DNA of 64,000 nucleotides from Pseudomonas sp. A34-9 (GTDB lineage Bacteria > Pseudomonadota > Gammaproteobacteria > Pseudomonadales > Pseudomonadaceae), in the NCBI RefSeq assembly GCF_029543085.1, contig NZ_CP119967.1:248001-312000 (forward strand), in the 5' to 3' direction. How positions within the stretch are numbered: the first letter of the stretch is position 1; each line of letters opens with the position of its first letter. Below, piece after piece: positions 38,410 to 47,581 of this stretch. The position numbers and the translations under genes are program-made. The notes under the pieces are model-generated. The model saw nothing but the letters and a program-made list of their open reading frames with translations. It had not been told where the DNA came from and did not search any database.

Positions 38410-39036
38410 TCAGGCCTTGCGCCATACGCTGGCCAGCCAGGGCTGCTGCTCGCGGGGCAACCCTGCCGGGCGGAAGTAATGTTCCAGCTCGACAAACCCG
38501 GCGCGGGTGAGCAAACCGCGCCACGCCTCGAGATCGTGATACGAGCCATACCGCGGCCCGTTCCAGCCTTCGAGGTTATCCCCGCGCGGATTGGAGCTGA
38601 ACAACACGCCGCCCGGTTTCAGCGTGTCGCGCAATTGCTGTAACACCCGTGGCAACTCCTGCAATGGCACATGAAACAGTACGGCGTTGGCGAAGATTCC
38701 GTCGAAGCGTTCGGCCGGCAACGCCAGTTTCAGGAAATCCTGGCACCACACCTCACAACCACTGTCCTCGCGCGCCATGCGCGCAAATTTTTCCGAGCCG
38801 TCGAGGCCGACCGCGCTGTGGCCCATGCGCGTGAACGTCTGCAGATCCCGTCCCGGCCCGCAGCCGAAATCAAGAATGGCGAAAGGCGCGTCGCCTCGAA
38901 TGTGCCGCAACAGTGCGTCGATGTTCTGGCTGACATCGTGATCGCGCGTGCCTTCACGGAAGTCCTCGGCCACCGAGTTGTAGTGGCCGAGGGTGGTCGC
39001 GGTGATCTGTTCGAGGTCGCTGGGGGTCTGCTTCAT
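38410..39036 (-). CDS. Class I SAM-dependent methyltransferase
   Basis: 208 residues. Motif I ILDFGCGPGRDLQTF, followed by AVGLDGSEKFARMA, VWCQDFLKLALP, FDGIFANAVLFHVP and LKPGGVLFSSNP. The start MKQTPSDLEQ has only a weak upstream purine run. The substrate is unknown. The stop codon lies next to the converging glycosidase-like gene. Confidence 0.85.
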   Translation of the reverse strand: MKQTPSDLEQITATTLGHYNSVAEDFREGTRDHDVSQNIDALLRHIRGDAPFAILDFGCGPGRDLQTFTRMGHSAVGLDGSEKFARMAREDSGCEVWCQDFLKLALPAERFDGIFANAVLFHVPLQELPRVLQQLRDTLKPGGVLFSSNPRGDNLEGWNGPRYGSYHDLEAWRGLLTRAGFVELEHYFRPAGLPREQQPWLASVWRKA

Positions 39037-39269
39037 GATCGCTTCGTGGCTGAAAGGAAGATCGGCTGACTATAAGCGCTTTCGAGCTTTGAAAGATCGC
39101 GCCTGGGGCAGTTCCAGTTGGGGGAAGCACAAAACTTCAACGCACGTGCAATACATATGTACCGCACCTCGCTGTGCGCTCCGCGCTGTAATGACGCCTG
39201 CGCGATAGACGACTATGGCGCGGTCTGCCCTGTTTTTTTTCGGGGGATTCACTCAAAAAAAGGATTTTC
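39037..39269. promoter_or_regulatory. Spacer with REP remnant before HExxH gene
   Basis: No gene. A degraded family-D REP arm (GAAAGATCGCGCC...GCAGTTCCAG) lies at about 39090. The last 40 bases are T- and A-rich, and AAAGGATTTTC before the ATG at 39270 serves as ribosome site. Confidence 0.4.
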
Positions 39270-40682
39270 ATGAGTATTGTCAGCAAACCTGGCGCCACCT
39301 CGCCGACTCAGCGCAATTCGGTGGATGCAACGCCAACCCGTAAAAGATCCGGCCATATGCCGTCCGGCGACGTGACGCCGCTGAAGATTTTCCGCCCCGA
39401 CACGGATCCGGCGGCGGCCAGGGAGTCCCTTGCGCATGCTGATCCACCACCCCCCGCAATCACGACGACCGTGTTGCAATCCGCGCAGGTCTGGCCCATC
39501 CAGCCAATGGACAGATCCCTTGCGCGCTACAGCTTGAGAGCGCCGGCCAACCTGCCCGCAGCCAATGCTCTGGGCCTCAGGGTGTTCAAGAACCGAAACT
39601 ATGTCGATATCGCGCCCGGCGAGATTGTTCTGGTTCGGGAAACCGGCACGGCCGGTGAGTACCGGGCGGCGCTGGTGTCTGAATCGGCGGCTTTGGGGCC
39701 GGTGCTTTTTTACGACGCGCGAAGCAAGAGCTGGACACTCGACCGGCCGCAGCCTCTGCCCGCGCCGGGCAAAGTCATTGATATCGACATTGATCAGCTC
39801 ATTCGCGATGTCAGAAAGGAACATGCCGAAAAGCACCGGGTGCATACCGGTCACGAGGATTCGTTGGAGTACACCGCGGCGCAGGAGGGCACCCTGGTTG
39901 CGCGCGGTTTGACGCAGTTTCCGCCGGAACAGGCCGCAATCATTCGCTCGGAGTTGCAAGCGGTCGAAAAGATTTTCTCTGATGCGGGACATGCCATTGG
40001 CCAGAAGTACCAAGACTCCGACGCGGTTTATGAAAGTTTCTTTGGCGTTGATCACCACGCTGTTACGCAGCGATTCGCCGATTCAGTCGCTCGAGGCCAA
40101 GCCCTGTCCAGTGAGTATCAAGGGACCTGGGGAGGCGGGAAATTCGTTGGGGTTGATGCAGACAGCAACAGCGCGGCGTGGATGTACAAAAGAGATTTTC
40201 ATGGCCGCTTCTTCATCAATCGCAAGTACATGCAGCGCGGGGTTTTGAGCATTTCGCTGGGCCATGAAATGTTGCACACCAACAGAATTGACCGGTTCCA
40301 GACCATTGGGCCGAACGCGGCGGATTATTTCTATCTGGACAGCCGACTGGGCCGTTTGCTGGATTGGGATTCGCTGGCTGATTACGACGTACCGGAGCGC
40401 GGTGTTTCTGAAGCAATCATGCGCGGCGGTTTGACGGTCGAGTATTTGAACGCCTTTACGAATGACCACGATAACTTCCTGTTCGGTGTCAGTGATTACC
40501 TCGGCATCGGCGATGATCTGCAGCTTCAGACGGCGGTTGATCTGTTCAATGCCAACCCGTCACTGCGAGCGAACCTGGCTGTCAACAACGCCGACAGCCT
40601 TGTTTACGCGGCAAAAAGCATGCAAGCGCTGCATCGCAGCAAAACAGAATACGCGTGGCTCGACAGCCTGATTGAGGATTGA
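39270..40682 (+). CDS. Putative HExxH zinc metalloprotease, effector/toxin-like
   Basis: 470 residues, no signal peptide. Residues 1-65 are Ser/Thr/Pro-rich and look disordered, as in secreted effectors. A beta-rich segment at about 100-160 (GLRVFKNRNYVDIAPGEIVL, YDARSKSWTLD) resembles repeats found in large Pseudomonas toxins. The C-terminal part carries LSISLGHEMLHTNRID, with HEMLH at 332-336 matching the HExxH zinc site; E381 in VSEAIMRGG could be the third ligand. Bacterial effector proteases such as NleD (M91) use this layout, but I cannot assign the family. It stands alone, between repeats. Confidence 0.68.
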   Translation: MSIVSKPGATSPTQRNSVDATPTRKRSGHMPSGDVTPLKIFRPDTDPAAARESLAHADPPPPAITTTVLQSAQVWPIQPMDRSLARYSLRAPANLPAANALGLRVFKNRNYVDIAPGEIVLVRETGTAGEYRAALVSESAALGPVLFYDARSKSWTLDRPQPLPAPGKVIDIDIDQLIRDVRKEHAEKHRVHTGHEDSLEYTAAQEGTLVARGLTQFPPEQAAIIRSELQAVEKIFSDAGHAIGQKYQDSDAVYESFFGVDHHAVTQRFADSVARGQALSSEYQGTWGGGKFVGVDADSNSAAWMYKRDFHGRFFINRKYMQRGVLSISLGHEMLHTNRIDRFQTIGPNAADYFYLDSRLGRLLDWDSLADYDVPERGVSEAIMRGGLTVEYLNAFTNDHDNFLFGVSDYLGIGDDLQLQTAVDLFNANPSLRANLAVNNADSLVYAAKSMQALHRSKTEYAWLDSLIED

Positions 40683-40767
40683 GGCGGACGGCCCCGAACG
40701 AAAAGAATCGTAGCCTGGGCAATTTCCATACAGAAGCTCCCGCAGGCTGCGCTCCTTTGATTTGGCG

Positions 40768-41412
40768 TCAGCGTTTGTTCAAACCCCGCGCCAACCGATC
40801 GCCACCCAACTGAATGAGCGCCACCAACGCCACCAGCAACACAATCACGGTCAGCATGATCTGGCTGTCAAAACGTTGATAGCCGTAGCGATAAGCGATG
40901 TCGCCCAACCCGCCGGCACCAATCGCCCCGGCCATGGCCGAGGAGTTGATCATCGTCACCAGGGTGATGGTGAAGCCGCCGACAATGCCCGGCAACGCCT
41001 CCGGCAGCAGCACATGCCAGACAATGTGCCAACGCCGGCACCCCATGGCCTGCGCGGCTTCGATCAGGCCATGATCGACCTCGCGCAAACTGACCTCGGC
41101 AATCCGCGCAAAGAACGGCGTTGCAGCGATGGTCAACGGCACCACCGCCGCCCACACGCCGTAGGTGGTGCCGACAATCAACCGGGTGAACGGAATCAGC
41201 GCGACCATCAGAATCAGAAACGGGATCGAGCGGAACAGGTTCACGAACGCGCCCAGCGCACGGTTCAGCACCGGCGCCTCATAGATCCCGCCCTTGTCGC
41301 TGGTGACCAGAATCACTGCCATGGGAATCCCCACCAGCAACGCGATCAACGACGACACACCGACCATCAGAAACGTGTCGATAAAACCCTGCAACAAGCG
41401 ATCAAACCACAT
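40768..41412 (-). CDS. metI: Methionine ABC permease
   Basis: 214 residues from the ATG at 41412 (GGAGG upstream; the longer open frame is part of metN). MetI signature segments: [39 protein letters not shown], and the EAA loop [20 protein letters not shown] followed by [20 protein letters not shown]. The start lies inside metN (11-base overlap). It forms the MetNIQ importer with the next two genes. Confidence 0.92.
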   Translation of the reverse strand: MWFDRLLQGFIDTFLMVGVSSLIALLVGIPMAVILVTSDKGGIYEAPVLNRALGAFVNLFRSIPFLILMVALIPFTRLIVGTTYGVWAAVVPLTIAATPFFARIAEVSLREVDHGLIEAAQAMGCRRWHIVWHVLLPEALPGIVGGFTITLVTMINSSAMAGAIGAGGLGDIAYRYGYQRFDSQIMLTVIVLLVALVALIQLGGDRLARGLNKR

Positions 41413-42523
41413 AACCCAAGACCTCCACTCGTTGTGCCCACGGCGTGGCGCGGTCGCGCAATTGCTCGGCACTCAACGCGGAACCACTGACGGCGAGCAG
41501 CAATTGCCCCAGCGCATGGCCCTGAATCCGTTCCACGCCACCCTGGAGCAATTTCACTCGGCCACCGAGGGCGGCAAACAGCGCCGCCAGATCCGGCTCG
41601 TCACTGGCACTGCCTGTGAATTGCAAGCGCAGCACCACGGCGGCGTCGGAGGAGGGCGGTTGCGCGTGCAGGCGGCTGTGCAATTCTTCCGGCAACGCGT
41701 GCTGCAGGGGCGCGAGCAAGGTTTGGCTGACCTCATGCTGCGGGTTGCCGAACACTTCCCACACCGGGCCTTGCTCGACGATTTGCCCGTGTTCGAGCAC
41801 CACCACGCGGTCGCAGATTTCCCGGATCACGGCCATCTCGTGAGTGATCAAAACGATGGTCAGGCCCAGACGCTGGTTGATCTCGCGCAGCAGGCCGAGG
41901 ATCGACTGAGTGGTTTCTGGATCGAGCGCCGAGGTGGCCTCATCGCACAGCAGAATATCCGGGTCATGCACCAAGGCGCGGGCGATGCCGACGCGCTGTT
42001 TCTGTCCGCCGGAAAGCTGCGCCGGATAAGCCTTGTGCTTGGCTTGCAGGCCAACCAGTTCGAGCAGTTCGCGCACCTTTTGCTCGCGCTGATCTTTCGG
42101 TACACCGGCGACTTTCAGCGGCAGTTCGACGTTCTGCCAAACGGTCTTGGCCGACATCAGATTGAAGTGCTGAAAAATCATGCCGATGCGCCGGCGCAGG
42201 GCGACAAGACGGTCTTCATCGAACTCGCCGATATCGACCTGATCGATCAGCACCCGCCCCGACGTCGGTTGCTCCAGACGATTGATGGTGCGGATCAGCG
42301 ACGACTTGCCGGCGCCGCTGCGGCCGATAATGCCGAACACTTCGCCGCGCTGGATCGCCAGATCGATGCCCTGCAAAGCCGCGACCGGGCCTTGGCGGCC
42401 GTGGTAGGTTTTGCCCAGGCCGATAAAACGTACATGGGCGCGATTCAGCTCGGGATGCAGCTCGGTTTTTTCAGCGGTGTGTGGCTCTGGAATTTCCAGT
42501 CGCCGTTGGATCGCGGCTGTCAT
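41402..42523 (-). CDS. metN: Methionine ABC ATPase
   Basis: 373 residues from the ATG at 42523, two bases after the metQ stop, with GGAAAG upstream. Walker [11 protein letters not shown] loop [12 protein letters not shown], signature LSGGQKQR, Walker [15 protein letters not shown] and H loop ITHEMAVI. The C-terminal part from about 275 is a NIL-type regulatory domain that binds methionine in E. coli MetN. An N-terminal extension of some 25 residues precedes the ATPase core. Confidence 0.92.
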   Translation of the reverse strand: MTAAIQRRLEIPEPHTAEKTELHPELNRAHVRFIGLGKTYHGRQGPVAALQGIDLAIQRGEVFGIIGRSGAGKSSLIRTINRLEQPTSGRVLIDQVDIGEFDEDRLVALRRRIGMIFQHFNLMSAKTVWQNVELPLKVAGVPKDQREQKVRELLELVGLQAKHKAYPAQLSGGQKQRVGIARALVHDPDILLCDEATSALDPETTQSILGLLREINQRLGLTIVLITHEMAVIREICDRVVVLEHGQIVEQGPVWEVFGNPQHEVSQTLLAPLQHALPEELHSRLHAQPPSSDAAVVLRLQFTGSASDEPDLAALFAALGGRVKLLQGGVERIQGHALGQLLLAVSGSALSAEQLRDRATPWAQRVEVLGYVV

Positions 42524-42525
42524 GC

Positions 42526-43335
42526 TCAGCTTTCCCAACCGGCTTGATAGAGCTTGCCGTGGGCCTTATCCAATGCGGCGCGAACGACCGGCGAATGCTG
42601 GTAGATGTCGACGAATTTGATCAGGCGCGGGTCGCTTTTGCTTTTCGGCTGGATGACGAACTGGATCACGTATTCCTTGTGGTCGAGGCCGTCAAACAGC
42701 AGTGCGGAACCGGCATCGAAAGTCTTCGCCAGACGAATGTAGGCCGGGTAGCCCTGCACCAGATCGGCGTCGTCATAGGCGCGCACCAGTTGCACGGCTT
42801 CAACCTGGAGGATTTTGATTTTCTTCGGGTTGGCGACGATATCGTCTTCGGTAGCCTTGTAGCCAACGCCCGGTTTGAGCGTGATCAGACCAGCCTTGGC
42901 CAGCAGCTGCAAACCACGGCCACTGTTGATCGGGTCGTTGGCGATGGCGACGCTGGCGCCTTCTGGCAGCTCATCGAAGCTTTTGTATTTTTTCGAGTAG
43001 AGGCCGACGTTGTTGATGATCCCCGGGGCGAACGGCACCAGATCAAATCCCGAGGCGGCCTTGGCGTTTTCCAGGAACGGGATGTGCTGGAAGTAGTTCA
43101 CGTCGATGTCGCTGGCGGCGAGGCTGACGTTCGGCGCGATCCAGTCGGTGAACTCCACCAGCTCGACTTTCAGGCCTTGTCTGGAGGCCTCTTCGACGGC
43201 AGCTTCCAGCGGGATGGCGAAGGCGGCGGTGGTGCCGATTTTCAGTGGCGCGTCGGCAGCGAAGACTGCCGAGCTGAACAGGCCGAGGGCCAGGGCCAGT
43301 GCTTTGACTGGGTGGGACAGGTGTTTTTTGGTCAT
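42526..43335 (-). CDS. metQ: Methionine ABC substrate-binding protein
   Basis: 269 residues, NLPA family. The signal peptide ends [31 protein letters not shown] starts the mature protein, with [20 protein letters not shown] and [20 protein letters not shown]. The lipobox is absent. The core ligand-pocket segments differ from the orphan MetQ at 24.9 kb, so ligand range may differ; a sulfur compound other than methionine is possible. It is the first met gene after the monooxygenase, separated from it by a family-B repeat. Confidence 0.88.
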   Translation of the reverse strand: MTKKHLSHPVKALALALGLFSSAVFAADAPLKIGTTAAFAIPLEAAVEEASRQGLKVELVEFTDWIAPNVSLAASDIDVNYFQHIPFLENAKAASGFDLVPFAPGIINNVGLYSKKYKSFDELPEGASVAIANDPINSGRGLQLLAKAGLITLKPGVGYKATEDDIVANPKKIKILQVEAVQLVRAYDDADLVQGYPAYIRLAKTFDAGSALLFDGLDHKEYVIQFVIQPKSKSDPRLIKFVDIYQHSPVVRAALDKAHGKLYQAGWES

Positions 43336-43379
43336 GGTGGTTTTTCCAGTCAGTGCATTGATTTTCGGTGTCTACCATT

Positions 43380-43485
43380 GATCGTTCCCATGCTCCGCGT
43401 GGGAATGCCGCAATGGACGCTCTGCGTCCGCTGTTGGGACGCGGAACGTCCCGGCTGCATTCCCACGCAGAGCGTGGGAACGATC
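43380..43485. repeat. Family B extragenic inverted repeat, copy 3
   Basis: GATCGTTCCCATGCTCCGCG pairs with CGCAGAGCGTGGGAACGATC, with an inner GACGC.. pairing. It lies inside the minus-strand sulfur gene run, between the monooxygenase and metQ. Confidence 0.88.
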
Positions 43486-43496
43486 AGTAAAAAGGA

Positions 43497-44855
43497 TTAG
43501 TGGCGATAGTGGGCGCCGGTGTGTTGCTCCGGTAGCTGCGCCTCACCGTGAAACAACTTCTCGCGCAAGCTGCCGGTGTCATACGCAGTCTTGTACGACC
43601 CGCGCCGCTGCAGCTCCGGAATCACCAGTTCAATGAAATCGACATAGCTTTCCGGCGTAACGATCCGAGTCAGGTTGAACCCGTCGAGGCCGGTTTCGGC
43701 GATCCACGATTCCAGCTCATCCGCCACTTGCTCCGGCGAGCCGACCACCGTGATGTAACGACCACCAAGGGCGTGCTGATCGAGCAATTTGCGCCGGGTC
43801 CAGTCGTTGTTCTGCAGGTTTTTGGTCGCCGATTGAATCGCGTTGCTCTTCACGTACTGGATCGGTTCGTCGATCTCGTACTGCGAAAAATCGATGCCGG
43901 TCGACGCGGAAAAATGCGCGACGCCGGCCTCGGCGCTGGCGTAGCTGAGATACTCGGCGTGCTTGGCCCAGGCGGCTTGTTCAGTTGCGCCGACAATCAC
44001 GTTAAGGCCCATGAATACTTTGATGTCCTTAGGATTGCGCCCCGCTTCAACGGCGCTGGCCCGCACTTTGTCGACCTGAACCTTGGTCGATGGCTTGTTC
44101 TGACCGCTGATGAACACGCACTCGGCATGGCGCCCGGCGAAGAGCAAACCGCGATCGGAACTGCCCGCCTGAAACAGCACTGGCGTGCGCTGCGGCGACG
44201 GTTCGCAAAGGTGATAACCCTCGACCTGATAGAACTCGCCCTTGTGCTCGACCTTGTGCACTTTCTCCGGCTGCGCATAGATGCGCTGCTCACGGTCGTT
44301 GAGCACCGCGCCGTTCTCCCAACTGCCTTCCCAGAGTTTGTAGAGCACCTCCAGGTACTCGTCGGCCTGATCGTAGCGACGGTCATGTTCGACCTGTTCG
44401 CTCAGACCCATGGCTTTCGCCGCGCTGTCGAGATAGCCGGTGACAATGTTCCAGCCCACGCGACCACGGCTTAAATGATCGAGCGTCGACATGCGGCGGG
44501 CGAACAGATACGGCGGCTCGTAAGTGAGGTTGGCGGTGAGGCCGAAGCCGAGGTTTTTGGTCACGGCTGCCATGGCTGAAACCAGCAGCAACGGGTCGTT
44601 GACCGGCAACTGGATCGACTCCTTCAGCGGCACGTCGACCGAGTTCTGGTAGACGTCGTACACGCCGACGATGTCGGCGATGAACAAGCCGTCGAATAGC
44701 CCGCGTTCCAGCAATTGCGCCAGTTCCGTCCAGTATTCGAGGGTGTTGTAGCGCGTCGAGGTGTCGCGTGGATGCGTCCACAAGCCGTGGTTGATGTGGC
44801 CGATGCAGTTCATGTTGAACGCGTTGAGCAGGATCTTCTTTTTCGCCGCGCTCAT
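43497..44855 (-). CDS. FMN-dependent monooxygenase (NtaA/SnaA/DszA type)
   Basis: 452 residues of the bacterial luciferase-like family. LNAFNMNCIGHINHGLWTHP, RGLFDGLFIADIVGVYD, LTYEPPYLFARRMSTLDHLS, RVGWNIVTGY and PVLFQAGSSDRGLLFAGRHA are typical of the DszA/NtaA subgroup, which oxidises sulfones and related compounds with reduced flavin from a partner reductase. The start overlaps the upstream oxidoreductase stop as TGATG. The operon with two SfnB-like genes and metQNI suggests C-S bond cleavage for sulfur. Confidence 0.88.
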   Translation of the reverse strand: MSAAKKKILLNAFNMNCIGHINHGLWTHPRDTSTRYNTLEYWTELAQLLERGLFDGLFIADIVGVYDVYQNSVDVPLKESIQLPVNDPLLLVSAMAAVTKNLGFGLTANLTYEPPYLFARRMSTLDHLSRGRVGWNIVTGYLDSAAKAMGLSEQVEHDRRYDQADEYLEVLYKLWEGSWENGAVLNDREQRIYAQPEKVHKVEHKGEFYQVEGYHLCEPSPQRTPVLFQAGSSDRGLLFAGRHAECVFISGQNKPSTKVQVDKVRASAVEAGRNPKDIKVFMGLNVIVGATEQAAWAKHAEYLSYASAEAGVAHFSASTGIDFSQYEIDEPIQYVKSNAIQSATKNLQNNDWTRRKLLDQHALGGRYITVVGSPEQVADELESWIAETGLDGFNLTRIVTPESYVDFIELVIPELQRRGSYKTAYDTGSLREKLFHGEAQLPEQHTGAHYRH

Positions 44856-46048
44856 CAGATCGTCCCTCGCAGTGGAGGGTTTTCATCGTTGAGGTAGTAG
44901 TTGCCCACCGCGTGATATTTCCAGCGCACCGGGTCGTGCAGGGTGTGCACGCGGGCGTTGCGCCAATGGCGGTCGAGGCCGTGTTCGATCAGGGTCGCCT
45001 GACTGCCAGCCAGTTCGAACAGCGTGCTGCCGGCGGCCAAAGAGATTTCAGTGCTGATCGCGCGTGCTTCGGCGACGGCAATCGAAGCGGCGGCGACGGT
45101 TTCTTCGCTGGTCTCGGCTTGCGCGGCGTCGAGGAATTCGCCAGCACGTTCAAGCAAGGCCTCCGTGGCGTGCAGACGAATGCTCAAGTGGCCGAAGCTT
45201 TTCAGGGTCAGTGGATCTTCGGTGGCTTTGTCGTTGCCGGAATCGATCCATGGGCGGGTTTTGCTGCGCACAAAATGCAGCGCGTCTTCATAAGCGGCGC
45301 GAGCAATACCGGTGTCGATGGCGGCGTGAAGGATCTGCGCCAACGGGCCGACCGTGGTCGGGCGTTCGAAGGCACTTTGAAACGGCAGCACGTCTTCGGC
45401 GGCAACGAATACGTCTTCGAACACCACCGAACCACTGCCCGTGGTGCGCTGGCCGAAACCGCTCCAATCGTCGATCACCGTCAGGCCTTTGCTGTCACGC
45501 GGGACGAACGCCAGTTGCTGTACGCCGTTTTCATCGACAACCGAAGTTGGAATGCGCTGCGCGTAGATCGCACCGGTTGAATAGAACTTGCGGCCGTTGA
45601 TGCGATAACCATCGCCGTCGCGCTTGAGGCTGGTGACGCGGTCGTGGGCGGTCTTCGTGCCCAGTTCTGCCAAGGCATTACCAAAGCGTTGGCCGGCGAG
45701 CACTTCGGCGTACAACCGTTGTTTCTGCTGGTGACTGCCGTTAACCCGCAGGACTTCCAGCGCATAAAAGTGGTTCTGCGGAATCTGCCCCAGCGAGCCG
45801 TCCGCCTGAGCGATCAGGGCGATGACTTTGGCCAGGGTTACGTTGGACACGCCAGCGCCGCCGTATTCCTTCGGCACGCTGATGCCCCACAGGCCCGAGC
45901 GGGAAAACACGTCGAGTTCCGGCAGTGGCAGGCGACGTTCGCGGTCGCGGATGGCGCTGTCGCGTTTGAAATCTTCGGCCAGGTCGCTGGCGACGATCAG
46001 GGCTTGCTCATCGCTGGTGATGACCGCGACGTGATGGGATAGCGTCAT
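44855..46048 (-). CDS. SfnB-family flavin oxidoreductase (DszC-like), second copy
   Basis: 397 residues of the acyl-CoA dehydrogenase superfamily. GLWGISVPKEYGGAGVSNV, LGQIPQNHFYALEVLRVNG, NGRKFYSTGAIYAQRIPTSV, DDWSGFGQRTTGSGSVVFED and the C-terminal NARVHTLHDPVRWKYHAVGN are shared with SfnB/DszC-type flavin monooxygenases. It probably oxidises sulfur compounds with reduced flavin. It lies 23 bases after the first copy and overlaps the next gene by one base. Confidence 0.87.
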   Translation of the reverse strand: MTLSHHVAVITSDEQALIVASDLAEDFKRDSAIRDRERRLPLPELDVFSRSGLWGISVPKEYGGAGVSNVTLAKVIALIAQADGSLGQIPQNHFYALEVLRVNGSHQQKQRLYAEVLAGQRFGNALAELGTKTAHDRVTSLKRDGDGYRINGRKFYSTGAIYAQRIPTSVVDENGVQQLAFVPRDSKGLTVIDDWSGFGQRTTGSGSVVFEDVFVAAEDVLPFQSAFERPTTVGPLAQILHAAIDTGIARAAYEDALHFVRSKTRPWIDSGNDKATEDPLTLKSFGHLSIRLHATEALLERAGEFLDAAQAETSEETVAAASIAVAEARAISTEISLAAGSTLFELAGSQATLIEHGLDRHWRNARVHTLHDPVRWKYHAVGNYYLNDENPPLRGTI

Positions 46049-46071
46049 GTTTTTCTCCAGATGTCTGGTCG

Positions 46072-47313
46072 TCAGATCCAGGAATGGCGAGCCGGTAAAG
46101 TGCCGTTGAGGCGATAGGCGCCGACCGCGTGATATTTCCAGCGCACCGGGTCGTGCAACGTGTGCACCCGAGCATTGCGCCAGTGGCGGTCGAGGTTGAA
46201 TTCGGCGAGGGTCGCGCGGCTGCCGGCCAGTTCGAAGAGCTTCTCGCTGGCGAGTAAAGAAATTTCGGTGGTCAGCACTTTCGCTTCGGCCACGGCGATA
46301 GAAGCGCGGGCGGCGGACTCTGCAGTGAGCGGCGCGGCGTGCACCTGATCAAGTACTTTGCCGGCCTTGCGCAGCAGGGCTTCGGCGGCATGCAGTTCGA
46401 TTTTCAATTTGCCGATGTCGGCGATCACGTAGAGATCATCGCTGGCGCGATCAACCTTGGCATCGATCCATGGCCGTGCACGGGTTTTGACGAACTCGAT
46501 GGCGTCGTCGATAGCACCACGGGCAATGCCGGCGTCGATGGCCGCTTGAATCAGCTGCGACACGGCGCCTTGGGTGTTTGGGGTTTCGTTGATCTTCCAG
46601 TTGTCGACGACCAGGCTCGACTCGACACGTACGTTGTTCAGCAGAATCGTGCCGCTGGCGGTGGTGCGCTGACCGAAGCCTGACCAGTCATCAACGATGC
46701 GCAGGCCCGGCGTGCCACGACGGACGAAGGCCAGGACCTGCTTGCCATCATCGTTGAGAGCCTTGACCGCGACCCAGTGCGCAAACAGCGCGCCGGTGGA
46801 ATAGAATTTCTGGCCATTGATCAGGTAATCGTCGCCTTCGGCGGTGATCCGCGCTTTCAATTCCAGGGTGTTTTTGGTGCCGCGCTCCGGGCCGGCATTG
46901 CCGATGCGCCAGCCTTCCAGGACGCTCTGGAACAGCTGCTTTTTCTGCGCTTCGGTGGCGCTGCCGAGCACCAGATTGATGATGCCGAACTGGTTTTGCG
47001 GGATCTGTCCCAGCGCCGGATCGGCGGCGGAAATGATCGCGAATACTTCGGCCAATGTGACGAACGAAACCTGCGGACCACCGTATTCACGCGGGATGGC
47101 AATGCTGCCCAGACCGCTGCGGGTGAATTGCTCGATTTCTGACCACGGCAACTTGCGCTGGCGGTCGCGTCTGGCAGCCTGCACGCGGGCGACTTGCGCC
47201 AGTTCATGGGCGGCCTTGATGGCTTGGGCGTCGTTGCGCAAGACCTGCGCGGGCAACAACAGTGGGGCGATGTCCAGATCCGACTGGACGTTTGCGTCTG
47301 CCAGACTGGACAT
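46072..47313 (-). CDS. SfnB-family flavin oxidoreductase (DszC-like), first copy
   Basis: 413 residues, paralogous to the next gene: GLGSIAIPREYGGPQVSFVT, LGQIPQNQFGIINLVLGSAT, NGQKFYSTGALFAHWVAVKA, DDWSGFGQRTTASGTILLNN and NARVHTLHDPVRWKYHAVGA. It leads the operon. AAGGAG lies at good spacing before the ATG. The start is overlapped by the stop of a tiny ORF (TGATG), suggesting translational coupling. Confidence 0.87.
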   Translation of the reverse strand: MSSLADANVQSDLDIAPLLLPAQVLRNDAQAIKAAHELAQVARVQAARRDRQRKLPWSEIEQFTRSGLGSIAIPREYGGPQVSFVTLAEVFAIISAADPALGQIPQNQFGIINLVLGSATEAQKKQLFQSVLEGWRIGNAGPERGTKNTLELKARITAEGDDYLINGQKFYSTGALFAHWVAVKALNDDGKQVLAFVRRGTPGLRIVDDWSGFGQRTTASGTILLNNVRVESSLVVDNWKINETPNTQGAVSQLIQAAIDAGIARGAIDDAIEFVKTRARPWIDAKVDRASDDLYVIADIGKLKIELHAAEALLRKAGKVLDQVHAAPLTAESAARASIAVAEAKVLTTEISLLASEKLFELAGSRATLAEFNLDRHWRNARVHTLHDPVRWKYHAVGAYRLNGTLPARHSWI

Positions 47314-47381
47314 CAGTGCCGCTCCTTGGCTGCACGCAATGCCCTGGCGATCTGCACTGGGGTGATTGTGTTCCGGACCAT
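47313..47381 (-). CDS. Tiny leader ORF, 22 residues, coupled to SfnB gene (putative)
   Basis: The ATG at 47381 is preceded by GAGG with 8-base spacing. The peptide reads MVRNTITPVQIARALRAAK and ends ERH; its TGA overlaps the ATG of the SfnB-like gene by one base. It carries the AAGGAG ribosome site of that gene near its end. A longer in-frame version could start at about 47459. Conservation would be needed to show it is translated. Confidence 0.45.
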   Translation of the reverse strand: MVRNTITPVQIARALRAAKERH

Positions 47382-47402
47382 ACTACCTACCTCACATCTC
47401 AT

Positions 47403-47426
47403 GAAAAACGCCGCAAAAGTGCGGCG
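47403..47426 (-). terminator. Terminator-like hairpin upstream of SfnB operon
   Basis: Read on the minus strand, CGCCGC-ACTTTT-GCGGCG is followed by TTTTTC. It lies about 90 bases before the first SfnB gene and downstream of an AT-rich promoter-like block (47465-47500). It may end the upstream gene at 47582 or act as an attenuator. Confidence 0.6.
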
Positions 47427-47464
47427 AACGAAAGAATGTCCGGTGGTCCGGTTCATATACCCTA

Positions 47465-47510
47465 AGCGTGTATAAATATTAAATAAACTAACTTTTAGGA
47501 ATATGTATAG
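47465..47510 (-). promoter_or_regulatory. AT-rich promoter region of SfnB operon
   Basis: On the minus strand: ATACATATTCCTAAAAGTTA, then TTTATTTAATATTTATAC, a good sigma-70-like AT block. CATATTCCTAAAA resembles the CTTATTCC element of other sulfur promoters in the window. Confidence 0.4.
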
Positions 47511-47581
47511 AAGGGGTGATGGTCGGGTTGGTTAAGAATTTTCGGATAAGGGGGCCGGGGCCCCTTCACCGCTGAAAACGA

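Noticed and set aside
47550..47566. GGGGCCGGGGCCCC as a regulatory site
   Set aside because: It is GC palindromic but has no T run and no second copy in the window. It may only be a weak 3'-end hairpin of the gene at 47582.
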